Of a DNA stretch of 64,000 nt, positions 48,635-59,949 are shown one piece after another. The stretch lies in NCBI GenBank assembly GCA_015680685.1, contig MNCI01037820.1, positions 1,110,730 through 1,174,729 on the forward strand. Reading direction: 5' to 3'. Made by a program: the position numbers and the translations under genes. The stretch comes from Gnetum montanum (Eukaryota; Streptophyta; Gnetopsida; Gnetales; Gnetaceae). Every line of letters starts with the position of its first letter. Position 1 is the first letter of the stretch. The notes under the pieces are model-generated. The model saw only the letters and a list, made by a program, of their open reading frames with translations, ran no database searches and was not told the origin of the DNA.

Positions 48635-49520
48635 TGATAAAGCACAATTTTCAATGGCTATAATATTAGGTATCCAATATCGAAGCCACGATATCATATC
48701 CCTAATATTGGGACACAAGCTTCAATGTCAAATATTCGATATCACTCCACACATGCCTTCTTATAAATAAGACATTTAGGAATAGTGTCAAATAACATTT
48801 CATTCCATCCTTAGGTAGACTCCTATAGTTTATCTTAATAGCTTTAGTGATAGAGAGTGAATGCCCATAGTGTGATGTTAAGCAACTATCCAGAGTCTTT
48901 ATTCGAGTGAAGTGTACTTGGGCACAATTCATGGTGGAAGTAAAGATCAAGATTTCTTTCCATCATTACAACATCCACTTAGCTTTACTACTTTACTTAG
49001 CATAACTCTTACTATTTTCCTAGTTTAATCAGTTACATTTTTAAGTACTTTACTTTCCTTGTTCATAGTAAAGTGAAATAAGTACAACTAGTTTTGAGTC
49101 TTAAGTATAATTTTTTGGTATTCTAATAGTGGTTTCACTTGATTTTCTTAGTAGTGAACTCACTTGGTAATCCCAGTAATGGTTACATGAGCCCAAGGCA
49201 TGTATGAAAATCTAGGCATGGATACTCATTGCTTTAGTCTAGAGTAGATTGGTTTACTATTTTCCTTAGACTTAGAATCATTTTCACACTTTACCAGCAT
49301 AGCTAGGAGTTATGGCTTACCAACATCAATATATCATACACCTCACTAAGAGCTAAACCATATGCATAGATTATACTAGCTGTATGTGGGATGACAACAG
49401 TCCCAAACTTTAACTAATTACTAGCATAATCACATTGGCTTGTCTATGGATTATGATTAGGCTATGCATGAACACTTGTATATTGTATGGTTGGGTGTTG
49501 GATTACTCCATTGCTTATCA
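48635..49520 (+). repeat. Family A LTR3
   Basis: It aligns from tgataaagcac to the final gcttatca with LTR1 (912 bp) and LTR2. The TATA box tataaata is at 48,762-48,769. No primer-binding site follows, so it is a 3' LTR or solo LTR. The next five bases, ctgag, resemble the ctaag before LTR1, a possible decayed target duplication enclosing the whole array. Confidence 0.85.
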
Positions 49521-49521
49521 C

Positions 49522-49999
49522 TGAGATTCCTTCTTCATCAACTTTCTATGCAACATTTTCGAAAAATATGCATCATTCCTAGCCCAAGATGCTTTGAGCA
49601 CATTTCATACCTTCCAAATACTCAAAAGGACTCATTTTTGTTCCTTAATTATCAACAAAAAATGTGGAAATATAGCCTCCAATATTAGATCTCAAATTAC
49701 CTTTGATTTTGGAGCCCACAAAATCTATATATACATATGGTACTTAGCTAAATTTTCATTTCTCACTTTTACAAATAATAGAGTTTTTGCCATTTTTTCT
49801 TCCTACCTCAGAGTTCTGACCTCCTAGCTTTCCCAAGCCATAACTTGCACATTATCACTCTAATTTTCATGATTTTTGAATCTATTTGATCTAGGAGTGC
49901 TCATCTTAGTCGTGGAGGGGTGCTAGTGAGGAAAATCAAAGTCAATTTTTCAAAATATATAATGCCCATAAGGAATTATAAGGGTAAGTATTAAAGGAA
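49522..49999 (+). repeat. Start of B unit 2 (leader or LTR-like)
   Basis: This aligns with 23,031-23,419, beginning tgagattccttctt. It abuts the end of LTR3 with one intervening base. Confidence 0.55.
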
Positions 50000-52116
50000 A
50001 ATTGAAATTTTTTAACTAAAATCAATTACATTAACACTAAAAACACTTAAATAATCCTATTAATAAGCCATACGAACTATCATGAGCCATAAAGAAGAAC
50101 AAAATGGACAACTGTGAAGGGTTATAAGAAAATTAACACTTGTGGGATTTCTTTTTGAAAATTTTTCTATCTCTATAATCATAAGAAACTAAAAATTTGA
50201 TCTAATTAAAGGTATGAGAAAGAAAAGGAGTTATGAAAGAAAACGTTTTGATAAGTTCCAAATACTTAATAATTGTAGATGACCCCAAAGAGAGGAGCGA
50301 CATGAAGACCCTCATAGTTGGCAAGAAAATGACCAAGAGGCTAAGGAAGAGGCCAAACAAGAGCACAAGATCCACAAGTACAACATGTGGAGCAGAAGGA
50401 AGAAACTCTTGTTGCTAGATACTTGACTAGGGAGAGGTGGAATAACCATAAGTTCAAGGATAGTGCCTCACATTGTCACAAGAATGCCTCCAAATCATCT
50501 AAGAGAAGACACTCCTAATCATAGTAATTGTGGAAAGAACTTTGGTCCATTTGTGGAATTTATTCTAGAGGTGGTAAAGATGCAACTCCAAGGATCACCG
50601 CTATGGCCCATCCTTTTAAATAGTGGTGAAAGATATCTAGGAGAGAGCTACCAATTTTGGCATAACATAGTAGAAGATGCTACGGTCAACATCAAAGGAG
50701 TCTTCATTTTTTATTTAGTCAAGGTAATAGCTAAAACCTTATACATTCCCAATGAAGGGGCAAGATTAGCACATTTGTCCACCAGACTAGAGACATAAAC
50801 CAAAAAACTATAGTTAAATAAGGCATATGGCAAAGAAGATAAGGAGTACAATGAGTTAACCCTAGAGGAAAGAATCTATTTCAAAATTGGCACATATCAC
50901 TTATTTCCAACAAAGAAATTAAATAGATTATCCACCTATGCAACTAGAGGAAGTGTAGTTTTGATGGGAAAGTACAATGAAAATCTTGCATAACTCTATT
51001 TCATAGAGATTTAAAGGTGGTTCAAAGAAAAGAAGGTAGGGAAGCTTACACTTCCATTCCTTTGCCTAATTAGGAAGTTCTACAAATGTGCTAGAATCTT
51101 GGGGTAGACCAATGACATTCTTAACAAGGCTTAAAATGCCTCATCTACTGAAATACTGAAGCCAGCACCACCAAAGGAAGATTAGGTGGAAACAAATAGA
51201 CATTGGGAAAACCATACAAACCACTAAACAACAACAACAAGTGAGGCCCAATGGCTAGCAGCAAATGCAACAGTAGAAAGAGTAGTAGAAATAGTAAGAG
51301 CAACAAAAATAAGTTTTACCATGACCACTATAGGACTGCCAACCATCAATGAGTCATTTATAATAGATTACAAAGATTATCAGTTGGGAAATGCATGAGG
51401 AGGATAACCTCCATAGAGTTATCAATAGTGTCATTGAGTCCATGGTTTCCATAGATATATCATTTTAGTTAGGACAATAGGCCGAATGGTCACAATAGAT
51501 TTCTAGGAATTTTGCATCATTCTAAGTGATTCTTAAAATGGGAGAAGGAGCCATAGTTGTGGTTATGCACCACAAAGATGCAGCAAGATCTTTAGAAGTG
51601 ATCATAGATCATATCAAAGAATCTTTCAATGTACCTAATATGCCATCAATTGATCTAATTAGAGTAAGGGATTCTTAGATGTTAGTAGGTATTTTAATGA
51701 ATCTTGCTTATCATGAGGATGTGGTAGCTCATCTGCTGCAAACTAGGCAAGTAATGATAACTCTTTTCAACATCCCAAATGATGTCACTGCAATGTAGTT
51801 AGAATTGATCATAATCAAGGGTAAGCTAATCATGGTAGAGACCATGGTGGAGCATGGAGAAGCTAAAATCCTTAGACTATAGGAAGAGCTGATGACCATG
51901 AGGGCTGAACATAGAGATCCAACATAATATGTCATACTTGACTAGATGGAGTAATTCAAAATAGAGTGAATAAACTGTCTGATAGAACAAAACAAGCAAA
52001 TGGAAAAGGAGAAGGAGAAAGTAGTGTGGAATTCCTTGGTAGCAGAAGCACAAGCATACACACATGCTAAGGCACTCATTATAGTACAAGAAGAAAATAA
52101 AAAACTCACTACAGAT
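50000..52116 (+). pseudogene. B unit 2 coding remnant, cut by element D
   Basis: This is a better preserved copy of the B frame. An open stretch at 50,463-50,798 includes FGPFVEFILEVVKMQLQGSP, NSGERYLGESYQFWHNIVED and TVNIKGVFIFYLVKVIAKTL, then YIPNEGARLAHLSTRLE. Later parts read YGKEDKEYNELTLEERIYFK, YHLFPTKKLNRLSTYATRGS and, after the low-complexity linker, VVVMHHKDAARSLEVIIDHI. The unit stops at 52,116 within the coiled-coil region, exactly where the D LTR begins. The product is unknown. Confidence 0.5.
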
Positions 52117-52798
52117 TGTAGCGATCGAAAACGTCGGTGGCTGGAAACATCGAGAGGTTGCCGGGTGATAGTTTTAACCTCGGATCTGTGCAAGGGCAAT
52201 GCTGGATAAAATGGAATCGGGGTGTCTTGAATGGTCTGGTCGATCAGACAGGGACTTAGTCTGTGTAACTTCACCTTATGTAAACATTGTTTTAAGTTTG
52301 AAACACGTGAAATCTAATTGATGATTAATAGATGCGATAATAAAGAAAATGATTCTAAATAGTGATAATAATATAGAAACAACAGAGCGACTGGGATGAG
52401 AAAATTCACCACTGCAAAGTTGTAGGTTCGATTCTCTTCTCCGCTTGAAAATGTATGACAAGTGGTACAATGCTGGAAAGGCACATGGAGTCTAGGAATG
52501 GCCAGAACACTCAAGATGCCTCAACTATGTCTTTGGGTATAAGCTTAAGAGCCAATAGTACAAAGCGCCAACAAGAAAAAAGCTAATACTAAGTCGCAAC
52601 GCTAAAGGTGTCAACTTACTTTGAATTGCTAAAATGCCAATCAATGCCAAAAATGCTCAAAATTTCCCACAACTGCCAACCACAAACCAAATTTTGCCAA
52701 CCAATGCTCACAATTCAAAGTTTTTTGCCAACCAACCCTAAATTTGCCAACCAAATTGTGAATCAAATTGCCAACCCTTTGAGCGTTGTCCATCGAGG

Positions 52799-52807
52799 TA
52801 TTTATAG
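52799..52807 (-). promoter_or_regulatory. TATA box in the D LTR
   Basis: Read on the minus strand the sequence is ctataaata inside gccctataaatacctcgatg. It faces the same way as D pol and sits near the inner third of the LTR, where the element's promoter is expected. Confidence 0.55.
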
Positions 52808-53206
52808 GGCTAGGAGTAGGTGCGAAACACAGTTTAGGTGCCATGTGTCCTGGACCCCACAAGATGTTAATGTGTCCATATTACATGGACATGTAAAGAT
52901 GATTGTGAATCTGCCATGCTGCAATCACGCTGTCGAAACTAGGAGTGCTAGCGTCAGGTATGCAAACAATGTAAGCAAGAGATGAAGCATACTGGCATGG
53001 CGTAGCTATTTGCTATGATATGCTATGCTATGTAGCATAGCACATTGGCATAGCGTAGTTGCTTGCTATGCTATACTATGCTATGTAGCGTAGCACAATG
53101 TAGCCACCAGTTTGAAAAGGAATTTTTTTTGAAGTCAACTACATCTGTTGGAAGCTTCGGTGCACAACGGGTTAACTTTTTAAGAACTTTGTTAAATTTT
53201 CATTTC

Positions 53207-53827
53207 TACTACGCTACGCTATGCTATGGTATGCTACACTACACTACGCTACGCTACGCTACGCTACGCTACGCTACGCTACGCTACGCTACGCTACGCT
53301 ACGCTACGCTACGCTACGCTACGCTACGCTACGCTACGCTACGCTACGCTACGCTACGCTACGCTACGCTACGCTACGCTACGCTACGCTACGCTACGCT
53401 ACGCTACGCTACGCTACGCTACGCTACGCTACGCTACGCTACGCTACGCTACGCTACGCTACGCTACGCTACGCTACGCTACGCTACGCTACGCTACGCT
53501 ACGCTACGCTACGCTACGCTACGCTACGCTACGCTACGCTACGCTACGCTACGCTACGCTACGCTACGCTACGCTACGCTACGCTACGCTACGCTACGCT
53601 ACGCTACGCTACGCTACGCTACGCTACGCTACGCTACGCTACGCTACGCTACGCTACGCTACGCTACGCTACGCTACGCTACGCTACGCTACGCTACGCT
53701 ACGCTACGCTACGCTACGCTACGCTACGCTACGCTACGCTACGCTACGCTACGCTACGCTACGCTACGCTACGCTACGCTACGCTACGCTACGCTACGCT
53801 ACGCTACGCTACGCTACGCTACGCTAC
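53207..53827 (+). repeat. Pentamer microsatellite (acgct)n, about 115 perfect units
   Basis: A perfect tandem array from about 53,244 to 53,827, with imperfect tatgc variants on its left edge. Because the pentamer has no stop in any forward frame, it gives three overlapping forward open frames of 210-261 codons of Tyr-Ala-Thr-Leu-Arg repeats. These are not genes. Confidence 0.97.
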
Positions 53828-55891
53828 AGTACTCAGCTTTATCAGTGACTCGTGCTGAAGTTGCAAACACTTGTTTGGAGTTTTGATCATGCTAACAGCT
53901 GTAACTTTTACCTTTTGTGAAGGAGAAGCTCCAAACTTGCTGAACTTGCATTTGAAACATTTCTTGCTACTCTTGTATTGTCACTATGCTGTGCTATGCT
54001 ATGTAGTGTAGCATAGTGTAGCAGCCGTCATGTCCTACGTTTTGCTCAATTTGCTGCTTTCTACTAAGAGACCTTGCTGAAGGACTTGAAGGCAAACAAG
54101 GCAATTGGTTTTGGAGGCTGGAGTGCTTTCTAAGTGCAATTTATTCATTGGAATCATTTGGTAAGCTAGGCCATTTTGATTTACCTTTGCTACACTATGC
54201 TACACTGCGTAGCATAGCATAGCGTAGCATCTTGTTCTGCAATAATTTGCACTTGATTGCATGAACGACTATTTTTTGAGGTCTACTACGCTACATAGTG
54301 TAGCATAGCATAGCAAACTTATTCACTAGAAAACTTGTCAAACTGTTTAGCACATTCGGAGCATCGCTGACAACCCCAGGCATGGTAGACTGTCAATCAG
54401 GTGAATTACCCAGGTGGGCAAGCTGGAGAGTCCGTCAGGCCTATCAGCTTTGATGGTAGAAAACTTGCTGAACTGAATAGTCTAAACTCAGAGCATTCAT
54501 TTCCTACCAAATTTCCATGATGCTGCACTTGTGGAAATCCCTTGCTTGAATTCCAAGACCCTAGTGAAGCAAGAGGGTCTCAAAATTTTGGGGTGTTTCA
54601 TTGGCCCCTCTTTGTAGACGTCTGGAGGATGGATCCGAGAGACACCGACAAAGAATACAAAAGACCCCAGAAGACAAGATGCCAACATCGCTCTTCAGTA
54701 ATTGCCAAGATGTCGCTTAGCTATGCTTGAGAGTGTTAGATTAGTTATGTGGGGAAAAAGGAAGGTTTAAACTAGGGGGAGAAGGAGGTTCAGGAAAATG
54801 GTAAAGATGAGGCTTAGCAAGGTCCCTCGTCGAGATGCTTGTGAGGGAGTTGTTTGCATGGTCATATTTTACTTTTGTTGACCTTTAACCTCTTGTTGGA
54901 ATGCTTAGAGAGGGTTACTGCGAAACAGTTGGTGTGCCATTTTTTTAGGCACATTCTTTTTTTTGTGTGAGCTTTTGCTCTTTTACGCTTTTCTTTTGCT
55001 GCTTTTCCTTTTTCCTCTACAAACAACCTTGTTGTTGTAGGACATGTGTTTCTTTCCCAGGATGAGTTGCATCACATCCATGTGGGGCTTTAACATGCCT
55101 ACAGATGCTTCCCATGTGGTGAGTTGCATTACGTGCATCATGGACTTTTTGGTTGGGCATATGAGAGGGCTTTACAGGCATTGGAAAAATTCATAAAAGA
55201 AGTGAGTGAGAATTGCAAGTGCAAGGAATGATGTAAAGGAGGTCAAGGGGGAAGGCAAGATTTGCACTTTGAAGTGGCTAAGCTAGTCAAGACAACCACC
55301 TTGGAAGGATGTAGTGTCTTTCCTCCATGGTGAAATGCACCTCTGACCGACGCCCCTCTAGTACATATCCTATAAACACAATAGAGAGAAAACCAGAAGA
55401 AACAACCATGATGAAAAATGAAGGCAAAGGTCTTGCTTGCTTTGAACACTGCTGGAATAACAGACATTGTTGCTAAGCCATTCGGTGTCCAAACTAGAAA
55501 GGCTAGCAATAGCTTTGACAGCATTTGCATGGAGAGGTCGACATCGAGGTAGCTAGGAATTGTGGTGATGCGAGTGCTCAAGAATCCCCGCCCAAGGCAA
55601 ACATTATGCAGTTTAGCTATGAGATAGGCTACCCAATAGCTGAACGTCTTTTGGGCGTGGGTGACGACAAAGGCTGGAGGATAGCAACATTGTGGCTAGG
55701 CCACAATACTGCTAGAACTCCAGTAGTAGGCGCTGACTACAAAAGGTACTGCCAGGGCAAAGGGCCGTGGTAGCGGTAGCTCTGGAAGGTCAGCAAGATG
55801 TCATACGACATCTTCGAAGGATTAATAAGATGCCAGGGGTAGTGATGTTGCACATATTCCCGAGGGTGTTCTCTTAGCATCATGAACTGCA

Positions 55892-55903
55892 ATGCCCCGC
55901 CCC
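55892..55903 (-). other. Putative polypurine tract of element D
   Basis: On the minus strand ggggcggggcat ends where the LTR starts with tgcagttc. The matching site of element C is agaggggccat. Confidence 0.5.
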
Positions 55904-55974
55904 GTGTTGGTGGTGTGCACGCTCGCTTATTTTGTAGTGTCATAGATGCATGCTGGGGACGAGCCGTGAACCTA

Positions 55975-56515
55975 GTTTAAGGTCCTGGTAGACCATTTGA
56001 TGTGCTGGTTTAAGGTCTTAGCAGACTGTGATGCACTAGTTTAAGGTCCTAGTAGATCGCAGTGCTAGTTTATCGTTGTAGCAGACGGTGGCTGTGCTAG
56101 TGTAAGGTCCTAGGAGACCGCTGTGTGCTGGTTTAAAGTCCCAGCAGACTGTAGTGCTAGTTTATCATCATAGTGGATAGTGGATAGGCTAGTTTAATGT
56201 TGTAGTAGACGCGCTTTGCCAGTTTTACGTCATGGCGGATAGCCTGTGCTAGTTTATAGTCATAGTGGATGAGCTTTGCTAGTTTTACATTGTAGCAGAT
56301 GTCTGTTGTGCTAGTTTTACATCATAGCGGATGAGCTTTGCCAGTTTTACGTCATAGAGGATGGTCTGTGCTAGTTTTATGTCGTAGCGGATGATTGCTT
56401 ACCTTTGCTAGTTTTACGTCGTAGCGGATGATTGCTTACCTTTGCTATTTTTACGTCGTAGCAGATGTTGATTTGTAAGTTTTACATCATAGAAGATGGT
56501 TGCTTACCTTGCTCA
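55975..56515 (-). repeat. Tandem repeats after D integrase (module boundary)
   Basis: About 13 units of 40-47 bp. Forms range from ggtttaaggtcttagcagac at the left to gctagttttacgtcgtagcggatg at the right. In reverse complement the core (gctaagaccttaaaccagc) matches the boundary repeats of element C. Confidence 0.85.
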
Positions 56516-56519
56516 TGCT

Positions 56520-57620
56520 TTAGATGTAGTATGGCTTGAGATATGCATGATTCACAAGATTTGCAAACTCGTTGCCATCCATGTCTGCCAGCTTGAAGGC
56601 CCCGTTCCCATAGGCTTTTGTGACCATGAACGGACCTTCCTAGTTTGCTGAGAATTTTTTCACATGCTCACGGACAGCCTTGAGAATGAGGTCCCCCTTA
56701 TTTATCAACCATTGATGTGGCTTTGCATGATGCTTCTGCCGTTGCCTGTTCTGATATTGCTCTATGCAACCAAGTGTCTATGCACACTCCTCCTCTATTG
56801 AGTCGAGGTTAACAATCCTCGACTCGTTGTTTTGGGCTTCGCTCATGATGTTGGATAGGATCATCCAAAGTGAGGGTACCTGCAACTCAAGAGGTAACAC
56901 CGTTTCAGATTTGTAAACAACACTGTAAGGATTCTTAGCTGTCGTAGTCCTACATGTCTTCTTGAAAGCCCATAGCACATAAAGGATTTGCTCGTGCCAT
57001 CTTCTCTTGCTGTTGTCAAGCATTTTATTGAGCAAGTTGATGATGGACTTGTTTGTAGCTTCTGCCTGCCCATTTTCTTATGGGTAATATGGCGAGGAGA
57101 ACAATTGCCTGATGCCAAGATTGCTGCAGAAGGTTTTGGTTTTCGCACTACTGAACTACGGCCTGTTATTAGTCACAATAGTCATGGGAAGCCCAAACCC
57201 TGTCACAATGTTGTCTAAGACGAAATGGAAAACTTGCTTGGATGTAGTCTTCCTCAGGGGAATAGCCTCCACCCACTTTGTAAAATGCTCGGTGGCAGTG
57301 ATGATGAAGCTATGCCCTACGGAAGACTTAGGTGTGATAAGACCTATGATGTCTAGTCCCCATCGTTAGAAGGGCCACGTGATCTACATTGGATGCAACT
57401 CTGTAGGTGAAACATGTATAAGATTTGCATACCTTTGGCACATGTCACAAGTCTTGACTTTGGCTAGGCAATCACACTTCATGTGAGGCCAGTAGTATAC
57501 TAGGCATCTGATTTTTGCAGCCATGGCCCTTGGTGTTATGTGTCCACCACACAGTTCCTCATGTACTTCATTAATGACCTTCTATGCTTGCTCCTTGTTT
57601 ACACATGTCAGAAATACCCC
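56520..57620 (-). pseudogene. Element D integrase, nearly intact
   Basis: The zinc-binding domain is complete (VHEELCGGHITPRAM to KVKTCDMCQRYANLIHVSP), giving a His-His-Cys-Cys set. The core carries RWGLDIIGLITPKSSVGHSF (first Asp), HFTKWVEAIPLRKTTSKQVF, IVTNNRP where the second catalytic Asp is Asn, and ENGQAEATNKSI (Glu). IINLLNKMLDNSKRRWHEQI follows, then the GPY/F-type module EGPFMVTKAYGNGAFKLADM. The frame ends at LKPYYI with TAA at 56,520-56,522. Only about six stops interrupt, almost all TAG or TAA at Gln codons. It matches C integrase throughout, including the Asp-to-Asn change. Confidence 0.88.
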
Positions 57621-58345
57621 ATCATAGGAATGTTTACATAAGGCGTTGTCTCCCATGAGCACATATTGCCGAGCATGCTTGTGGATCACATCTCTCTGGG
57701 TAGATGTCAATTCGCTTGGGGGCTCACCATGTTGCAGGTAGGCTTTAATGTTGGTGTACCATTCCTGGGTGTCTGTAGCGCTAACAAAGGCTATGTGTAC
57801 TGCCTGAGTGATAGGCTCTGTACACTCAGTAATCGAAGTTGGCAAACTTGCGAACAAGTATGATGGCACATTTAATGCTAGGGTGGCCAAGGCATCTGCT
57901 ACGGTGTTTTTGTTGCACGGCACGTGTTGCACGTCCACTGTTGCAAACTGTTTGAGAAAAATTTTTGCTAAGTCACAGTAGGGCTACAGGTGTGTAGCTT
58001 TGCAAATGTAGACCCTAGTGATTTGATTCACAACAAGTTGTGAATCTCTGTGAATCACCAGGTGTTGGATGCTTAATGCTTGGGTTGCTAAGAGGCCCTT
58101 GAGTAACCCTTTGTACTTTGCCATGTTTTTTGTGCAAAGGAACGTAAAATGATAAGCAAAAGGTTGCATTTCCCCAGAGGGGAATGTGATGATGGCAGCT
58201 GCACTACCTCCTCGCGTGGTCGAGGCACCGTCGAAATGTAAAGTAGCTTCAAGATGCGATGGGACAATGTTGATACTGCTAACATGCTCGTCAGGGAATT
58301 TGGGATCTATGATTACTTGATCATTGACAGGTGAGGTCATAAGTT
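57621..58345 (-). pseudogene. Element D second (archaeal-type) RNase H
   Basis: Two long open segments (58,340-57,984 and 57,938-57,582) contain HFDGASTTRGGSAAAIITFP, FLCTKNMAKYKGLLKGLLAT, HLVIHRDSQLVVNQITRVYI and CNKNTVADALATLAL. These correspond to the Asp-Gly-Ala, Asn-x-Ala-Glu-Tyr (Glu is Lys here), Asp-Ser and Ala-Asp-Ala motifs of the extra RNase H found in Tat elements. A linker of about 80 residues leads to the integrase zinc domain. Confidence 0.82.
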
Positions 58346-58720
58346 ACGTTACTATAGCTTGACCCTTCATCGACGATTGGCTCACATAATGCAAATCGAA
58401 TTTTGCTATTATGGCTTTCCACCGGGCTATCTTACTGCTCTCAGAAAGATTTTTTTTGATAGCTCGGAGTACATTTCTCTTGCAAATGATGTTAACCTTG
58501 CTATGAAATAGATAGTGCCTCCATTTATTTAATGCAAAGACTAGAGCAAGGTAGTTTCTCTCCACCTCATTGTATTTTGCCTCATACACTACCAATGCAT
58601 GACTTAGATAATACATTGGAATGTTAGAGCCGTCGTCTCATCTCTGACATAAAAGTGCCGCAATATACGTGTTGGAGGTGGTAAGGTAGATGAAGAAAGG
58701 CTTATCCCTCTACGGTGGGT
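58344..58720 (-). pseudogene. Element D RNase H
   Basis: The frame reads FFIYLTTSNTYIAALLCQR, then MYYLSHALVVYEAKYNEVER, NYLALVFALNKWRHYLFHSK and VNIICKRNVLRAIKKNLSES, ending ARWKAIIAKFDLHYVSQSS. It is co-linear with C at 42,641-42,960. The Trp that is TGA in C is intact here. Confidence 0.82.
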
Positions 58721-59075
58721 ACACAGTAGGGAGGTGTAAAAGCTCCTTCTTTAGATCATCAAAGGCTTGTTGGCATTGTGTTTTCCATTCAAAGTTAACC
58801 CCCTTCTTCAATAAGTGTTGCATGGGGTGTAACTTGTCAGAAAACTTCGCTATAAACCTTCTAATGAACTACACCCTGCCTTGTAACCCGAAAAATTATT
58901 TAAGGTTTGTAGGGGGTGCTAGATTAACAATGGCCTTAACTTTATCAAGGTCCAGTCGTATTCCAGCCTGTGATACTACAAACCCTAACATGGATTCGGT
59001 TCTCACCCTGAAGACACACTTTGTTGGGTTAAGGCATAAATCATGCATCAGACTAGTCTGGGGATGTTTCTAAGG
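58721..59075 (-). pseudogene. Element D reverse transcriptase, C-terminal fragment only
   Basis: KCVFRVRTESMLGFVVSQAG is followed by IRLDLDKVKAIVNLAPPTNL, FIRRFIAKFSDKLHPMQHLL and CQQAFDDLKKELLHLPTVYP, which is the thumb and connection of RT. The fingers and palm with the YVDD active site, present in C, are absent. Upstream sequence (59,076-59,340) is unrelated and leads straight into boundary repeats. D therefore lost most of RT by deletion. Confidence 0.8.
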
Positions 59076-59339
59076 ATGCTATAGTGCTTTCTGCGGGTGA
59101 ATCCTAGTCTATTGACTCTGGGTTCAGTTGTCTTGCAAGCTCACCTTGTGGACCTATCAAGGCTAGAGGTGAAGAAAGGTCATGGTGTGTTGCCATTTTT
59201 GCTCAACTTGCTACAATGAGATGAATGCCTAGTCAAGGGATACCTGTTTGTAGCAACAATGCGTAGTAAGCATTTGTAAAGTAGCAATGAGATATGAACA
59301 GTTGAAATAACTATAAAATATGATGCAAAATTTGCAACT
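59076..59339. other. Short spacer replacing the RT N-terminus
   Basis: No gene or domain is visible. A deletion breakpoint probably lies near its left edge. Confidence 0.45.
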
Positions 59340-59665
59340 TGCCAGTTTAAAGTCATGGTAGACTTCTTGGACACAAAAGTGTAAAATTGCTAGTTTAAGG
59401 TCTTTGCGGACTGCTAACAGGCTAATCTAGTGATACTATGAAGTATTAGTTGAAGGTCTTTACGGACCGCTAACTAGATCGAAGCTATGTGATAGAGCTG
59501 CTAGTTTAAGGTGTTTGTGAATTGCTAACGAGATAGAGGCTATGAGCTAGAATTAGCTAGTTTAAGGTCTTTGCGGACCATCTGGATGAAAAAGTTTGAA
59601 GCTGCTAATTTAAGGTCTTTGTGGACTATCTGGTTAGTTATTTTTGCGAAGGTTAATGGCTAGTT
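59340..59665 (-). repeat. Tandem repeats upstream of D RT (module boundary)
   Basis: About seven units of roughly 50-60 bp with the core gctagtttaaggtctttgcggac. The core is the same as at 55,975-56,515 and, in reverse complement, as in the boundary repeats of element C. Confidence 0.85.
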
Positions 59666-59807
59666 TAAAGTGGGTCAAATTTTCTAGTTGGTCCCACCTG
59701 CCATAATGCAAACAGTTCTGCTACGCTATGTGGTAATGCTACACTGTACAGAATATCCCTCATTAATCGGAGAGAGAAAATGACAAGTTCCCTTTCACTG
59801 TTTTAGC

Positions 59808-59815
59808 TATAAATA
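59808..59815 (+). promoter_or_regulatory. TATA box of the antisense gene in element D
   Basis: The sequence ctataaatagggg, with tataaata at 59,808-59,815, lies 142 bases before the ATG at 59,950. This spacing suits a plant promoter with a start site near 59,840 and a leader of about 110 bases. It points away from the D LTR promoter. Confidence 0.6.
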
Positions 59816-59949
59816 GGGGTTTACCCTCGATAAATTTGTCATTTTCACCATACCGGCATAGAGCTTACATTCAAAGCATAGAGCGATTGAGCTAGCTAAG
59901 AGCAAGGTGATTCAGCGTAGCATGCAAGAAAGAATCAGCAACTGAAACG

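Larger units (their letters stand above)
52117..55891 (-). repeat. 3' LTR of element D (3.8 kb)
   Basis: On the plus strand it runs from tgtagcgatcg, which interrupts B unit 2, to catgaactgca at 55,891. It is followed by a purine-rich tract on the minus strand. Pol of D reads leftwards into it, so this is the 3' LTR and U3 is on the right. A minus-strand TATA box at 52,807-52,799 leaves about 0.7 kb of R and U5. The LTR contains a 0.6-kb pentamer microsatellite and four smaller clusters of tatgc/tacgc repeats (52,983-53,097, 53,985-54,023, 54,188-54,232, 54,286-54,315). The partner LTR lies outside the window, so the right border is inferred from the purine tract. Confidence 0.65.

Noticed and set aside
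52400-52445. tRNA-like T-arm (gtaggttcgattct)
   Set aside because: No matching acceptor stem, anticodon arm or A box can be drawn; probably chance within the D LTR.
53063-53886. Three overlapping forward open frames of 210-261 codons
   Set aside because: They translate the pentamer microsatellite; a stop-free 5-bp unit keeps all forward frames open.
56988-57369. Plus-strand open frames over D integrase
   Set aside because: Shadows of the well-supported minus-strand integrase frame.
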